A stretch of DNA of 64,000 nt, taken from contig NZ_CP117430.1 in assembly GCF_030687395.1 (NCBI RefSeq), positions 3,162,001 through 3,226,000 on the forward strand. Reading direction: 5' to 3'. Both the position numbers and the translations under genes were made by a program. This DNA is from Pseudomonas wuhanensis. Lineage in GTDB: Bacteria > Pseudomonadota > Gammaproteobacteria > Pseudomonadales > Pseudomonadaceae. The notes below the pieces were generated by a model. The model ran no database searches, was not told where the DNA came from, and saw nothing but the letters and a program-made list of their open reading frames with translations. Shown piece after piece: positions 20,294 to 29,442 of the stretch. Position 1 is the stretch's first letter. Every line of letters begins with the position of its first letter.

Positions 20294-21661
20294 TCATATG
20301 CCAAATGGAAAGGTTTCGTCTTCCGGTTCCAGCGCCTGGCTTTTCGGCAGGGGCAACGCGGTTACCGGTTGCGTCTGTTCAATCCAGACCATGGCGTCGA
20401 ATTGTTCGCTCAGCACTGATTCGAAGTAATGGCTGCTACGCTCGCTGGCGGGTCGATAGATCACACCGATGGCCCGCTCCAGCAGCGGTTTGGACAGGGC
20501 CCGGCGCAGCTCTTTTCGCTGTGGATCCCGCCAGTCGGTCAATGAAGCCGGGACGCCGGCGTCGAGGAACTGGCGCTCCCAACTGTCTGGCCGGGACGGC
20601 CGGATGTCCTTGATAAGCATCTCGCCATCCCAGTCATCGGCTGCGGCCACCTGGCCACGGTCGGTGCTCATGCCGATCAGCACCACATCGCGCCCATAGG
20701 CACTGCGGCACAGCTGACCGATATTGAACTGACCTTTCCAGCCCATCTCTGTCGCGGCCGCATTGCCGATATGCGAGTTGTGCGCCCATACCACGGCCTT
20801 GGCTTGCGGGCCTCGGTGTTCGAGCAGCGCACGTAATGTGTCGAACATGTGCCTGTCACGCAGGTTCCAGGAGGCGGTCGAACCTCGATAAATCGCTCGG
20901 TAATATTGTTCCGCCGCCTGGATGACCCGGGCGTTCTGGGTTGCATCGAAAAACGCCTCATCGTCCTTGATAGCCCCGGTCAGTTGCTCGGCCAACATGG
21001 CATTGAGCTGTTCGACCACCGCATGTTCGCAGGGCATGATGCCGTCGCGTTCGACAAAGTGGCCGTACAGTGCAGGATCATCCTGCCACGGGGTTAAGCA
21101 GCCATAGCGACGCCGTGCTTCATGTGCCAGCTGCGGATCGACACGGTCCAGATAGCTCAGAACCTCGTGGATGGAGTTGCGCAAGCTGTAAACGTCCAGA
21201 CCGCGAAACTCGACGCGCTGTTCAGGCGCGTGTTGGTGGTTGTACTGATGCAGCCAATGGGTGAACGCTTTCACATCGGTGTTGCGCCACATCCAGGTCG
21301 GGAACCGGCTGAAAATGTGTCGTGCCCAGGCCGAGCGCGCCAGCCCCCGGGCATAACGGTCCACATGACCGGCGTCTGGCCAGTCTGCTTCAACGGCCAC
21401 GATATTGAACCCGTGCTGCTCGATCAGCCGTTGGGTAATCGCGGCCCGGGTCCGATAGAAATCACTGGTGCCATGGCTGGCTTCACCGATCATCACCACG
21501 CGTGCATCCGCGTAGCGGTCGAACATCTCACCAAAGGCTGGTGAATTCAGTTCCGGCAGGGGGTCGGCGTATTGACGCAAGAGCGGAACGATCGAGGCCT
21601 CGTCTATGTGGGTATGCGTGCCGTACAGGTGGTCCAGCATGTTTTGGGAAGGTGTGTTCAT
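20294..21661 (-). CDS. Erythromycin-esterase family protein
   Basis: 455 residues from the ATG at 21659-21661. Conserved catalytic-type segments are VVMIGEASHGTSDFYRTRAAIT near residue 60, NIVAVEADWPDA, WMWRNTDVKAF and WAHNSHIGNA. Only some members inactivate macrolides; chromosomal ones in pseudomonads are of unknown role. ANR-like boxes lie in the gap to the divergent polX, so low-oxygen expression is likely. Confidence 0.88.
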   Translation of the reverse strand: MNTPSQNMLDHLYGTHTHIDEASIVPLLRQYADPLPELNSPAFGEMFDRYADARVVMIGEASHGTSDFYRTRAAITQRLIEQHGFNIVAVEADWPDAGHVDRYARGLARSAWARHIFSRFPTWMWRNTDVKAFTHWLHQYNHQHAPEQRVEFRGLDVYSLRNSIHEVLSYLDRVDPQLAHEARRRYGCLTPWQDDPALYGHFVERDGIMPCEHAVVEQLNAMLAEQLTGAIKDDEAFFDATQNARVIQAAEQYYRAIYRGSTASWNLRDRHMFDTLRALLEHRGPQAKAVVWAHNSHIGNAAATEMGWKGQFNIGQLCRSAYGRDVVLIGMSTDRGQVAAADDWDGEMLIKDIRPSRPDSWERQFLDAGVPASLTDWRDPQRKELRRALSKPLLERAIGVIYRPASERSSHYFESVLSEQFDAMVWIEQTQPVTALPLPKSQALEPEDETFPFGI

Positions 21662-21821
21662 GAACGTCATCCCCATAAGGGTGGATTGCCCGACGTGCGA
21701 TGCGGCGCGGCATCACGTCGACTGTCAGGGCAGGGCTCGCACGGGGTTGTTTCGATCCATTCGACGTCGCGGGCCTGTATCGCCTCTTCAATCATTCCTA
21801 CGCCTGAATGCAGTCGACCAT

Positions 21822-21835
21822 TTGAGTTTTATCAA
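21822..21835. promoter_or_regulatory. ANR/FNR-like box between the esterase and polX genes
   Basis: TTGAGTTTTATCAA, 9 of 10 fixed positions of TTGATnnnnATCAA. It lies 160 bp before the esterase ATG and 116 bp before polX. Confidence 0.55.
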
Positions 21836-21876
21836 TAGTCGGTGCACGAAGTGGCCGATGAGTGTCCGGTTGCTGT

Positions 21877-21890
21877 CTGACTTATATCAA
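21877..21890. promoter_or_regulatory. ANR/FNR-like box upstream of polX
   Basis: CTGACTTATATCAA, 8 of 10 fixed positions, ending 61 bp before the polX ATG. That is close to the spacing seen before the usp genes further on. Confidence 0.45.
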
Positions 21891-21951
21891 TGCCGGGAAG
21901 GCTGGATCGGTAATGCTGATTTCATAAAGCCTGTGCGATGGGAATCACGCC

Positions 21952-23760
21952 ATGAAGCACACCGTCGTGCCTTTGCAGGCACCTTCGGCAGTCTTGCCGC
22001 CCCTGCCCAGTGGCAGTCAGGTGATCGACAATGATCATATCGCTGCGGTTTTTGATGAAGTCGCTGACCTGCTGGACATCGAAGACGCCAATCCCTTCCG
22101 GATCCGGGCTTACCGCAATGCAGCACGGACCTTGAGGGCGTTGACCTTTGACGTGGCGAAAACCCTTTCTCGTGGCGAGGCATTACCCAAACTGACCGGG
22201 ATCGGGGTTGATCTTGCCGGAAAGATCAATGAAATCGTGACCACCGGTGATTGCTCGCTACGCCAACGGTTGCGTTCGACATTGCCACCCGGGCTGGTCG
22301 GGCTGCTTTCCATTGCCGGGTTGGGACCCAGGCGCGTCAAAAACCTTTATCATGACCTGGGTATCGAAACTGCGCAGCAACTCTGTCTGGCCGCTCAACA
22401 GGGCCGCATTCGCCATTTGCCCGGCTTCGGTGAGCGGATGGAGGCGCGGCTGTTGAGCGCCGCGCAGAAGGGGATCGGAAAGGATCGCCGTTTGCCATTG
22501 GCTTTGGTTGAGCCGATGGCGCGCAGACTGACCGAATACCTGCAGCAGATTCCAGGTGTCGAGCAAGCAACCACTGCCGGAAGCCTGCGGCGTATGCGCG
22601 ACACCGTCGGCGACATCGATATTCTGGTGGTGGCAGCGCCTTCGGTGGATGTCACCACGCAGTTCATCAGCCATCCGGACATTTCCACCGTGCTGGTCAA
22701 GGGGCATGCGCGTGCAAGCGTCATGCTGAACTCAGGCATGCAAGTGGATGTGCGTATCGTCGAGCCGGCGGTGTATGGCGCTGCACTGGTGTATTTCACC
22801 GGCAGCAAGGCACATAACATCGCGATTCGTCAGAGGGCTCAGAAGCTGGGGCTCAAGCTCAATGAATATGGCGTGTTCCGAGCCAAAAATCGCCTGGCCA
22901 GCACCACCGAGGTATCGGTCTATCAGGCATTGGGCTTGCCGTGGATCACGCCGGAACTGCGCGAAGACCGTGGCGAAGTCGCTGCGGCATTGGCCGGCCA
23001 TTTGCCTGGGCTGATTGAGCTGACCGACCTCAAAGGCGACCTTCATGCGCATACCCACGCTTCGGATGGAGGCAACAGCCTGGAAGAGATGGCGTTGGCG
23101 GCCCAGGGGGCCGGGCTGGAATACCTGGCGATCACCGACCATTCACAGTCCCTCAGGGTGGCCCATGGGCTGGGTGTCGAGCAATTGTTGAAGCAGATCG
23201 ACCAAATCGATGCGCTTAACAGCCGCTTGCAGGGCATGACGTTGCTCAAGGGTATCGAGGTGGACATTCTCGAAGACGGCAACCTGGATTTACCCGACGA
23301 TATTCTGGGACGTCTGGATCTGGTGGTGGGCGCCGTCCACAGTCATTTCGGCCTGACGCTGCGTCAACAGACCCAACGCCTTCTGAGGGCCATGGATCAT
23401 CGCTACTTCACCATCCTGGCCCACCCCCTGTGTCGCCTGATCAATGAACGCGACCCGCTGAACCTGGACCTGCCGGCAATCATCAAGGCTGCCGCTCAGC
23501 GCGGTTGCTGCCTGGAACTCAACGCGCAACCGCCACGCATGGATCTGTTCGACCTGCAGTGCCAATACGCCAAGGATGAAGGTGTGCTGATCAGCGTCAA
23601 TTCAGATGCACACCGCACCGCTGATTTCGCCAACTTGCGTTATGGCGTCGCTCAGGCACGCCGTGGCTGGCTGGAAAAACACAACGTGATCAATACCCGC
23701 TCGCTGACCGAGCTCAAGGCTTGGTTGGTCATTAAGAGCCCCACAACGTTCAGGGGATGA
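21952..23760 (+). CDS. polX: DNA polymerase/3'-5' exonuclease PolX
   Basis: 602 residues. An N-terminal helix-hairpin-helix region (FDEVADLLDIEDANPFRIRAYRNAARTL) precedes the family-X nucleotidyltransferase core at about 205-330 (GSLRRMRDTVGDIDILVVA, with the metal-binding GDIDI aspartates). The C-terminal PHP domain from about 360 begins DLHAHTHASDG (H365 and H367) and later has VVGAVHSHF and SVNSDAHR. It works in base-excision or double-strand break repair. The organisation is full length and intact. Confidence 0.92.
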   Translation: MKHTVVPLQAPSAVLPPLPSGSQVIDNDHIAAVFDEVADLLDIEDANPFRIRAYRNAARTLRALTFDVAKTLSRGEALPKLTGIGVDLAGKINEIVTTGDCSLRQRLRSTLPPGLVGLLSIAGLGPRRVKNLYHDLGIETAQQLCLAAQQGRIRHLPGFGERMEARLLSAAQKGIGKDRRLPLALVEPMARRLTEYLQQIPGVEQATTAGSLRRMRDTVGDIDILVVAAPSVDVTTQFISHPDISTVLVKGHARASVMLNSGMQVDVRIVEPAVYGAALVYFTGSKAHNIAIRQRAQKLGLKLNEYGVFRAKNRLASTTEVSVYQALGLPWITPELREDRGEVAAALAGHLPGLIELTDLKGDLHAHTHASDGGNSLEEMALAAQGAGLEYLAITDHSQSLRVAHGLGVEQLLKQIDQIDALNSRLQGMTLLKGIEVDILEDGNLDLPDDILGRLDLVVGAVHSHFGLTLRQQTQRLLRAMDHRYFTILAHPLCRLINERDPLNLDLPAIIKAAAQRGCCLELNAQPPRMDLFDLQCQYAKDEGVLISVNSDAHRTADFANLRYGVAQARRGWLEKHNVINTRSLTELKAWLVIKSPTTFRG

Positions 23761-23784
23761 AGGGCGAGGTTGTCCGGCACCCAT

Positions 23785-23816
23785 AAAAAACCCCTTGTCG
23801 GTTTCCCGACAAGGGG
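23785..23816 (-). terminator. Rho-independent terminator of hsp20
   Basis: CCCCTTGTCGG (23791-23801) pairs perfectly with CCGACAAGGGG (23806-23816) around a TTTC loop. Reading leftward it is followed by six T (23785-23790), 13 bp after the hsp20 stop. Confidence 0.9.
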
Positions 23817-23828
23817 CAGGCCCGGGAC

Positions 23829-24371
23829 TTAGCTGCCTTTGATCGGCACGACCTTGTCAGCCTTCAGTGCTTCAGGTTTTTTTGGCAACGAGATGCTCAG
23901 TACGCCTTTGCTGTAACTGGCTTCGATCTTATCGGCATCCACCTCTTTGGGCAGGTTGAACATCCGTTCGAAGGAGCCATAGCTACGTTCGCTAAGATAG
24001 TAGCCTTTCTTTTTTTCCTCTTTCTCTTCTTGTTTTTCCCCTTTGATTATCAGGCTGCCATTGGACAGCTTGATCTCAATGTTCTTCTGATCCATGCCGG
24101 GTAGTTCGGCAGTGATTTCGAAGCTTTTATCTTTCTCGACGATGTCTACTGCAGGCATGCTCTGACCGATCAATTCCCGACCCCACAAGGGTTCGACATC
24201 GAACAGTCCACGGTTGAACAGCGACAATCCTGAGCCAAGACTGAAGTCTTCGAACAGATGGTCGACCTGTTGCCGAAGCTTTTCGAAGGGGCGCATCAGA
24301 TCATTTGTCTTTGGGCGCAGAGCGGTTTTCGCTTCGGTATGAACGGGTACTTTCTTCACGGAGTTGCTCAT
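23829..24371 (-). CDS. Hsp20/alpha-crystallin family small heat-shock protein
   Basis: 180 residues from the ATG at 24369-24371, which has AGGAG about 11 nt upstream. The alpha-crystallin domain runs from about 75 to 170: MPAVDIVEKDKSFEITAELPGMDQKNIEIKL, SERSYGSFERMFNLP, then YSKGVLSISLPK. A Lys/Glu run (EKQEEKEEKKKGYY) sits in the middle. It is an ATP-independent holdase. It lies 77 bp behind the antiporter gene on the same strand and has its own terminator. Confidence 0.93.
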   Translation of the reverse strand: MSNSVKKVPVHTEAKTALRPKTNDLMRPFEKLRQQVDHLFEDFSLGSGLSLFNRGLFDVEPLWGRELIGQSMPAVDIVEKDKSFEITAELPGMDQKNIEIKLSNGSLIIKGEKQEEKEEKKKGYYLSERSYGSFERMFNLPKEVDADKIEASYSKGVLSISLPKKPEALKADKVVPIKGS

Positions 24372-24448
24372 TTTCTTTTCTCCTCTTGGCGAATAAGGTG
24401 AGCCGAAACATTGGTTTTGCGGCCCACCACGACAAAACAAGAACATCC

Positions 24449-25942
24449 TCACAAGGCCAATGTTCCGGACCACAACATCCAGCCGGCGATGGCTGCCGCC
24501 ACCCAGATAATGATCAACAGTCCCGTCTCGGGGCCGTTGAGCGCTTGCCCCTGGCGAGCCTTCAGGGTGCCCAGGTAAATCAACGAGCCGGGGGCGTAGA
24601 GCAACGCGCTGAGCAACATGTATTTAGGCCCGGCGGCATACAGCAACCACAGGCAATACAGCGTGGCGACCGAGGCAATGACCATGTCGCGCAGTTGCAG
24701 GCCTCGGTGGCCGGCGTAGGTCTGGCCCTGCCAGGTCAGTTTCAATGCGTACAAACCGCTGAACAGGTACGGCAGCAGAATCATCGAAGTGGCCAGGGAA
24801 ATCAGGGTCAGGTAAGTGGCGCTCGAGTACAGCGTCAGCAGCAGGAACAGCTGTATGCAGCCGTTGGTGATCCACAGCGCATTGGCGGGCACGCCACGGG
24901 TGCTCTCCACCGCGAGCGTACCCGGCATGACCTTTTCCTTGGCGGGGGTGAATATCGATTCGGCTGCCAACAGCGTCCAGGCGAGCAGGGCGCCACCGAC
25001 TGAAATGATCAAGCCGATGCTGATCAACATCGCACCCCACGGCCCGACAACTGCCTCAAGTACCCCCGCCATCGAAGGGTTTTTCAGGGTCGCCAGCTCC
25101 GGTTGTCCGAGAATGCCCAGCGATAACAGGGACACCGCAATCAGCAGCAACAGGGTAATGACGAAACCGATAACGGTGGCGCGGCCGACGTTGACGCGTT
25201 CGGCCGCACGGGCGGAAAACACGTTGGCACCCTCGATCCCGATGAACACCCAGACGGTCACCAGCATGGTGCTTTTGACCTGATCCAGCGTGCTGCCCAG
25301 TGCAGGAGAACCCCAGAAGTCGGCCATGAAGGTTTTACGCTGGAAGGCCGCGATCACCAGCCCGATAAACAGCAGCAAGGGCACGACTTTGGCCAGTGTG
25401 GTCAGGGCGTTGGCTTTGGCCGCGGTGCGCATGCCCCGCAGGATCATCCAGTGCAATGACCAGAGCACCACGGACGCCCCGACAATCGCCGCTTTGTTGT
25501 TGCCTTCGCCAAACAGCGGGAAGAAAAAACTCAGCGCGGAAAACAGAATCACCATGTAACTGACGTTGCCGACCCAGGCGCTGATCCAATAACCCCAAGC
25601 GGAGTTGAAGCCGAGGAACTCACCGCCCAACGCCCGGGCATAGGCAAACACGCCGTTGTCCAGGGTCGGTTGACGGCTGGACAAGGTTTGATAAACCAGT
25701 GCCAGCGACAGCATGCCGACGCCGGTGATCAGCCAGCCAATCAGGATGGCGCCGGCACCCGCACTGGCGGCCATGTTTTGCGGCAGGCTGAAAATGCCGC
25801 TGCCGATCATCGAGCCGATCACCAGAGCCGTCAGCAGGCTCAGGGACAGGCGTTTAGGCTCCAGTTGTCGCCAGCTACCGGCCAAGGGTTGGGGGGCAGT
25901 CGGCGGGAGAATCGGTTGCGTGCCGTGCAGATGAGTCGCCAT
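24449..25942 (-). CDS. APC-family amino-acid antiporter, ArcD-like (arginine/ornithine type)
   Basis: 497 residues with 12-13 spans. It begins after a soluble tail with LSLLTALVIGSMIGSGIFSLPQNM, the basic-amino-acid antiporter signature, and carries VFIGIEGANVFSARA in TM6. P. aeruginosa ArcD serves anaerobic arginine fermentation under ANR control. Here no arcABC genes are adjacent, so it is a paralogue or serves another exchange. An ANR-like box lies 96 bp upstream. Confidence 0.85.
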   Translation of the reverse strand: MATHLHGTQPILPPTAPQPLAGSWRQLEPKRLSLSLLTALVIGSMIGSGIFSLPQNMAASAGAGAILIGWLITGVGMLSLALVYQTLSSRQPTLDNGVFAYARALGGEFLGFNSAWGYWISAWVGNVSYMVILFSALSFFFPLFGEGNNKAAIVGASVVLWSLHWMILRGMRTAAKANALTTLAKVVPLLLFIGLVIAAFQRKTFMADFWGSPALGSTLDQVKSTMLVTVWVFIGIEGANVFSARAAERVNVGRATVIGFVITLLLLIAVSLLSLGILGQPELATLKNPSMAGVLEAVVGPWGAMLISIGLIISVGGALLAWTLLAAESIFTPAKEKVMPGTLAVESTRGVPANALWITNGCIQLFLLLTLYSSATYLTLISLATSMILLPYLFSGLYALKLTWQGQTYAGHRGLQLRDMVIASVATLYCLWLLYAAGPKYMLLSALLYAPGSLIYLGTLKARQGQALNGPETGLLIIIWVAAAIAGWMLWSGTLAL

Positions 25943-26037
25943 GTCAGGCCTCCACGAAACGAAAGAATGAGCGCTGACCGCAGATACGGCGGTATGAACG
26001 CTGACTCTAAATGTCTACGTGAACGGCCCCTGGCTGT

Positions 26038-26051
26038 TTGATTTAAATCAG
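26038..26051. promoter_or_regulatory. ANR/FNR-like box between the antiporter and the P-type ATPase
   Basis: TTGATTTAAATCAG, 9 of 10 fixed positions and nearly palindromic. It lies 96 bp before the antiporter ATG and 184 bp before the ATPase start. Confidence 0.6.
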
Positions 26052-26234
26052 AAAGAAAGCAGACAGCGATTTTGTCCCGCTGCCGCTATTGCGCTAACGC
26101 CAGGCGAAGCTTCAATTGATAACGCGCAGCGGACATGCCAGGCATTCGAGACCTAAGCTCTACCCATAACGGCGATGAGTCGCAGGCATTTGTACAACGA
26201 GGGCTGCGCAGCGTTTGTTGAGGAACCCACAGCG

Positions 26235-28517
26235 ATGTTCAGTAAGTGGCTGGACCCGGTTTTATTGCTGCTCACCACCCTGACCCTCCTGGCCGGGGGC
26301 ATTGCGCAGGTGGCTCAAAAGTCTGACTGGGCATCGATTTGCTGGGCCGCTGGCAGTCTGGTGATGGCCCTGGTGCTGCTCGTCGAGATTGTCAGGCGCC
26401 TGGCCCGGCGCGAGGCGGGTGTGGACCTGATCGCTCTGCTGTCGATTGCCGCCGCATTATTTTTTCAGCAGACGCTGGTGGCGGCGGTGATTGCCTTGAT
26501 GCTGGCGTCGGGGCGTATCCTGGAGTTCTTCACCCAACAACGCGCCGAACGCGAACTACGTGCACTGGTCGACCGTGCGCCACGCGTTGCCTGGCTACAG
26601 GAGAACGGCAATTTACGGCAGATTCCGGTCGAGCAGATCCAGCCACATCAGACACTGCTTGTGCGCCTGGGGGAGGTGGTGCCGGTCGACGGTCGTTTAC
26701 TCAGCCCCACGGCGATTCTCGACGAGTCGGCGCTCACCGGCGAGTCATTGCCGGTCACCCGCCGGGAAGGAGAGCTAGTGCCCAGCGGGGTGACCAATGT
26801 CGGCGCGCCAGTGCTGCTGACTGCCACTCGAACCGCAGCGCAGAGCACCTACGCCGGGGTAGTGCGCCTGGCTGAAGCCGCACGGCAATCGCGCGCGCCT
26901 TTCGTGCGTTTGGCCGACCGTTACGCGTTGTTCTTCATACCGCTGACATTGCTGATTGCCGGCATCGCCTGGTACATGAGTGGCGACTCTTTGCGCGCGC
27001 TGGCGGTTCTGGTGGTGGCCACGCCTTGCCCGTTGATCCTGGCCGTGCCGATTTCGATCATGTCAGGTATTTCCAGGGCGGCGCGGCGCGGGATTTTGAT
27101 CAAGGACGGCGTCACCCTGGAAGCGCTGGCCGAGGTCAAGCAAGTGTTTCTCGACAAGACCGGCACGTTGACCAGCGGTCACGCCCGTCTGCAGTCAATC
27201 GAGACCAACGGAGCGCTCGATCCGCGGCGTCTGCTGGGCCTGGCCGCTTCGCTGGCACAGGCCTCGACGCACCCCATCTCCCAGGCCATTGTCGAGGCCG
27301 CCTGTCAGCGTGGATTGCCGCTCAGCGTGCCGCAGGCGGTCGAGGAAAGCCCGGGCGCTGGTCTTTGCGGATTGATCGATGGCCTGCGGGTGCGTTTCGG
27401 CACGTTGTCCTTTGTTCAAAATGAGTCACCGGTTGGCGACTGGGCCGCCACCATGCTGCGCCGCATGGATTACCTGGCGTGCAGCGGCAGCTTCGTTGAA
27501 GTGGAGGGGGCGCTCGCGGGCCTGCTGATTTTCTCGGACAAACTGCGTCGGGAAACCCCGCTGACCCTGCGCCGACTGCGCAACAGAGGCATCGAGCGGA
27601 TCGTCATGCTCACGGGTGACCGTGTGGAAACCGCCGAGATGATTGCCTTGTCGGCCGGGATCGACGAGTTGCGTGCCGGGTTGAGTCCTGGGGACAAGGT
27701 GCGTGCGGTACAGGATGCCTGCCTGCACGCCAGCACGCTGATGGTCGGTGATGGCATCAACGATGCTCCCGCACTGGCGGCAGCGAATGTCGGGGTGGCC
27801 ATGGGGGCGAGCGGTGCCACGGCGTCCGCGCAAGCAGCGGGTGTGGTGCTGCTGGTGGATCGTCTGGATCGTCTGGTCGAGGCGTTGGACATCGCCCGTC
27901 AGACTCGCCACATCGCCCGTCAAGGTGTATTGGCCGGCATGGGCATGTCGGTGCTGGCCATGGGGGTAGCCGCCTTCGGCTACCTGCCGCCGCTGGTTGG
28001 TGCCGTGGTGCAGGAGGGCATCGACGTGGTGATCATCTTCAATGCCTTGCGTGCATTGGGGCCTTTGCCAGGTCTGCGCCAACGCAAGCTGGCCGCCGAG
28101 CATATCGATCACCTGCAAGACGAACACGACCAGCTCGCTTCGGTACTGAGCGATCTGCACCAACTGGCAAGCGACTTCGCCCAGCGCCCCCTCGAGCAAG
28201 CGCAGAGCGACTTGCTGGCGCTGGTAAAAAATCTGCAAGAATCGCTGGTCCGCCATGAACGGGACGACGAAAACACCCTGTACCCACTGTTGACGCAAAG
28301 CCTGCCCGGCGAGGACCCCATGTCGGCGATGAGCCACGTCCACCGCGAGATCTTTCGCCTGATCCATTTACTGGCGCGCATGAGCACGGATTTCAGTGCC
28401 GACCCGGCGACAGCTTCTGTCGATGAGATACAGCATCAGTTGATCCGCCTGGATACCCTCGTGCGGCTGCACTTCGATCAGGAGGAGGAGCTTTTTCGTT
28501 ACCTTGATAAGCGCTGA
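26235..28517 (+). CDS. Heavy-metal P1B-type ATPase fused to a C-terminal hemerythrin-like domain
   Basis: 760 residues from the ATG at 26235 (GAGGAA upstream); an in-frame ATG at 26175 would add 20 residues. There is no N-terminal metal domain. The TM6 motif is TPCPL (residues 263-267), the phosphorylated aspartate is D307 in DKTGT, and GDGINDAP follows. After the last span, residues about 620-760 form a hemerythrin/HHE domain: HLQDEHDQL, VRHERDDENTLYPLL, SHVHREIF and VRLHFDQEEELF. The domain should bind a di-iron centre and could sense oxygen, NO or iron. The transported metal is not predictable from the motif. An ANR-like box lies upstream. Confidence 0.88.
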   Translation: MFSKWLDPVLLLLTTLTLLAGGIAQVAQKSDWASICWAAGSLVMALVLLVEIVRRLARREAGVDLIALLSIAAALFFQQTLVAAVIALMLASGRILEFFTQQRAERELRALVDRAPRVAWLQENGNLRQIPVEQIQPHQTLLVRLGEVVPVDGRLLSPTAILDESALTGESLPVTRREGELVPSGVTNVGAPVLLTATRTAAQSTYAGVVRLAEAARQSRAPFVRLADRYALFFIPLTLLIAGIAWYMSGDSLRALAVLVVATPCPLILAVPISIMSGISRAARRGILIKDGVTLEALAEVKQVFLDKTGTLTSGHARLQSIETNGALDPRRLLGLAASLAQASTHPISQAIVEAACQRGLPLSVPQAVEESPGAGLCGLIDGLRVRFGTLSFVQNESPVGDWAATMLRRMDYLACSGSFVEVEGALAGLLIFSDKLRRETPLTLRRLRNRGIERIVMLTGDRVETAEMIALSAGIDELRAGLSPGDKVRAVQDACLHASTLMVGDGINDAPALAAANVGVAMGASGATASAQAAGVVLLVDRLDRLVEALDIARQTRHIARQGVLAGMGMSVLAMGVAAFGYLPPLVGAVVQEGIDVVIIFNALRALGPLPGLRQRKLAAEHIDHLQDEHDQLASVLSDLHQLASDFAQRPLEQAQSDLLALVKNLQESLVRHERDDENTLYPLLTQSLPGEDPMSAMSHVHREIFRLIHLLARMSTDFSADPATASVDEIQHQLIRLDTLVRLHFDQEEELFRYLDKR

Positions 28518-28531
28518 AAAGCCCTGCAGCG

Positions 28532-29278
28532 TCAGTGGAGGACCGCCGAATGGCAACCTACGACCAGCTGCTTGAGCCCGTGCATGTTCAGCACCTTGAC
28601 TTCACGGCCGGCTATTTCCACCAATTCCTGTTCCCGCAGATGAGCGATACCCCGGCAGATGGTTTCCAGGCGCAACCCCAGGTAGGAGCCTATTTCGTCG
28701 CGCCGCATCTTGAGTATGAATTCGCTGGATGAGTAGCCACGCATGCTCAAGCGCTGCGACAGGTTCAGCAGAAAGGCGGCCAGGCGCTCATCCGAGTTCA
28801 TGTTGCCCAACATCATCAGCAGATCGTGATCGCGGACGATTTCACGGCTCAGAAACCTGTTCAGGTTGTGTTGCAGTGCCGGCAGCTCCCGGGCGAGTTT
28901 TTCCAGCTGAGAAAAATGGATGGGGCAGACTTCACTGTCCTCCAGGGCAAACGCATTACAGGTGTGCTCATCGGCGCTGATGGCGTCCAGGCCGAGCATC
29001 TCGCCGGGCAGCTGGAACCCGGTGACCTGCTCGCGGCCATCGAGCGACAGCACACTGGTCTTGAATGAGCCGATACGGATCGCATACAGCAAGCGCAAGG
29101 GATCGCCCGCGCGGTAGAGGGGGGCGCCTTTCCTGACCTTGAACCGTTGCAAAATCAGCTTGTCCAGGCGCTCGAGTTCCTGTGTGTTGAGACCAAAAGG
29201 CAGGCAAAACTCTAATGCACTGCAATTGGAACAGGCAGCCTTGAGGTGTTGACCCTGAAGCAGGCGGACTTCAGTCAT
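28532..29278 (-). CDS. FNR/ANR-family oxygen-sensing regulator (paralogue)
   Basis: 248 residues from the ATG at 29276-29278; longer starts at 29293 or 29326 are possible because ribosome sites are weak. Cysteines C16, C19 and C25 (AACSNCSALEFCLP) and C118 (SEVCPIHF) match the four [4Fe-4S] ligands of FNR and ANR. A cyclic-nucleotide-type barrel and a C-terminal HTH follow. The recognition helix reads LETICRG, with cysteine where FNR and ANR have serine (ETISR or ETVSR). It is convergent with the hemerythrin ATPase gene. It is a good candidate to regulate the surrounding box-bearing genes. Confidence 0.9.
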   Translation of the reverse strand: MTEVRLLQGQHLKAACSNCSALEFCLPFGLNTQELERLDKLILQRFKVRKGAPLYRAGDPLRLLYAIRIGSFKTSVLSLDGREQVTGFQLPGEMLGLDAISADEHTCNAFALEDSEVCPIHFSQLEKLARELPALQHNLNRFLSREIVRDHDLLMMLGNMNSDERLAAFLLNLSQRLSMRGYSSSEFILKMRRDEIGSYLGLRLETICRGIAHLREQELVEIAGREVKVLNMHGLKQLVVGCHSAVLH

Positions 29279-29442
29279 GTCAATGGCGCCCATGGGGGTT
29301 ATATATAAAGCATAGGTGTTGTGCACTTGGGCACGGATTCCGTTCAGAAGATCGCCGGGAGCAATCGACGAACGGGAAGCCGTTTGGCCCGCCGCAAGTG
29401 CTTGGTATCCCGGGGAGTTATAGGTTCCCCGGGCTCATTGAT

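Noticed and set aside
26175..26234. 20-residue N-terminal extension of the hemerythrin ATPase
   Set aside because: The extension has no ribosome site, whereas the ATG at 26235 follows GAGGAA; left as an alternative only.
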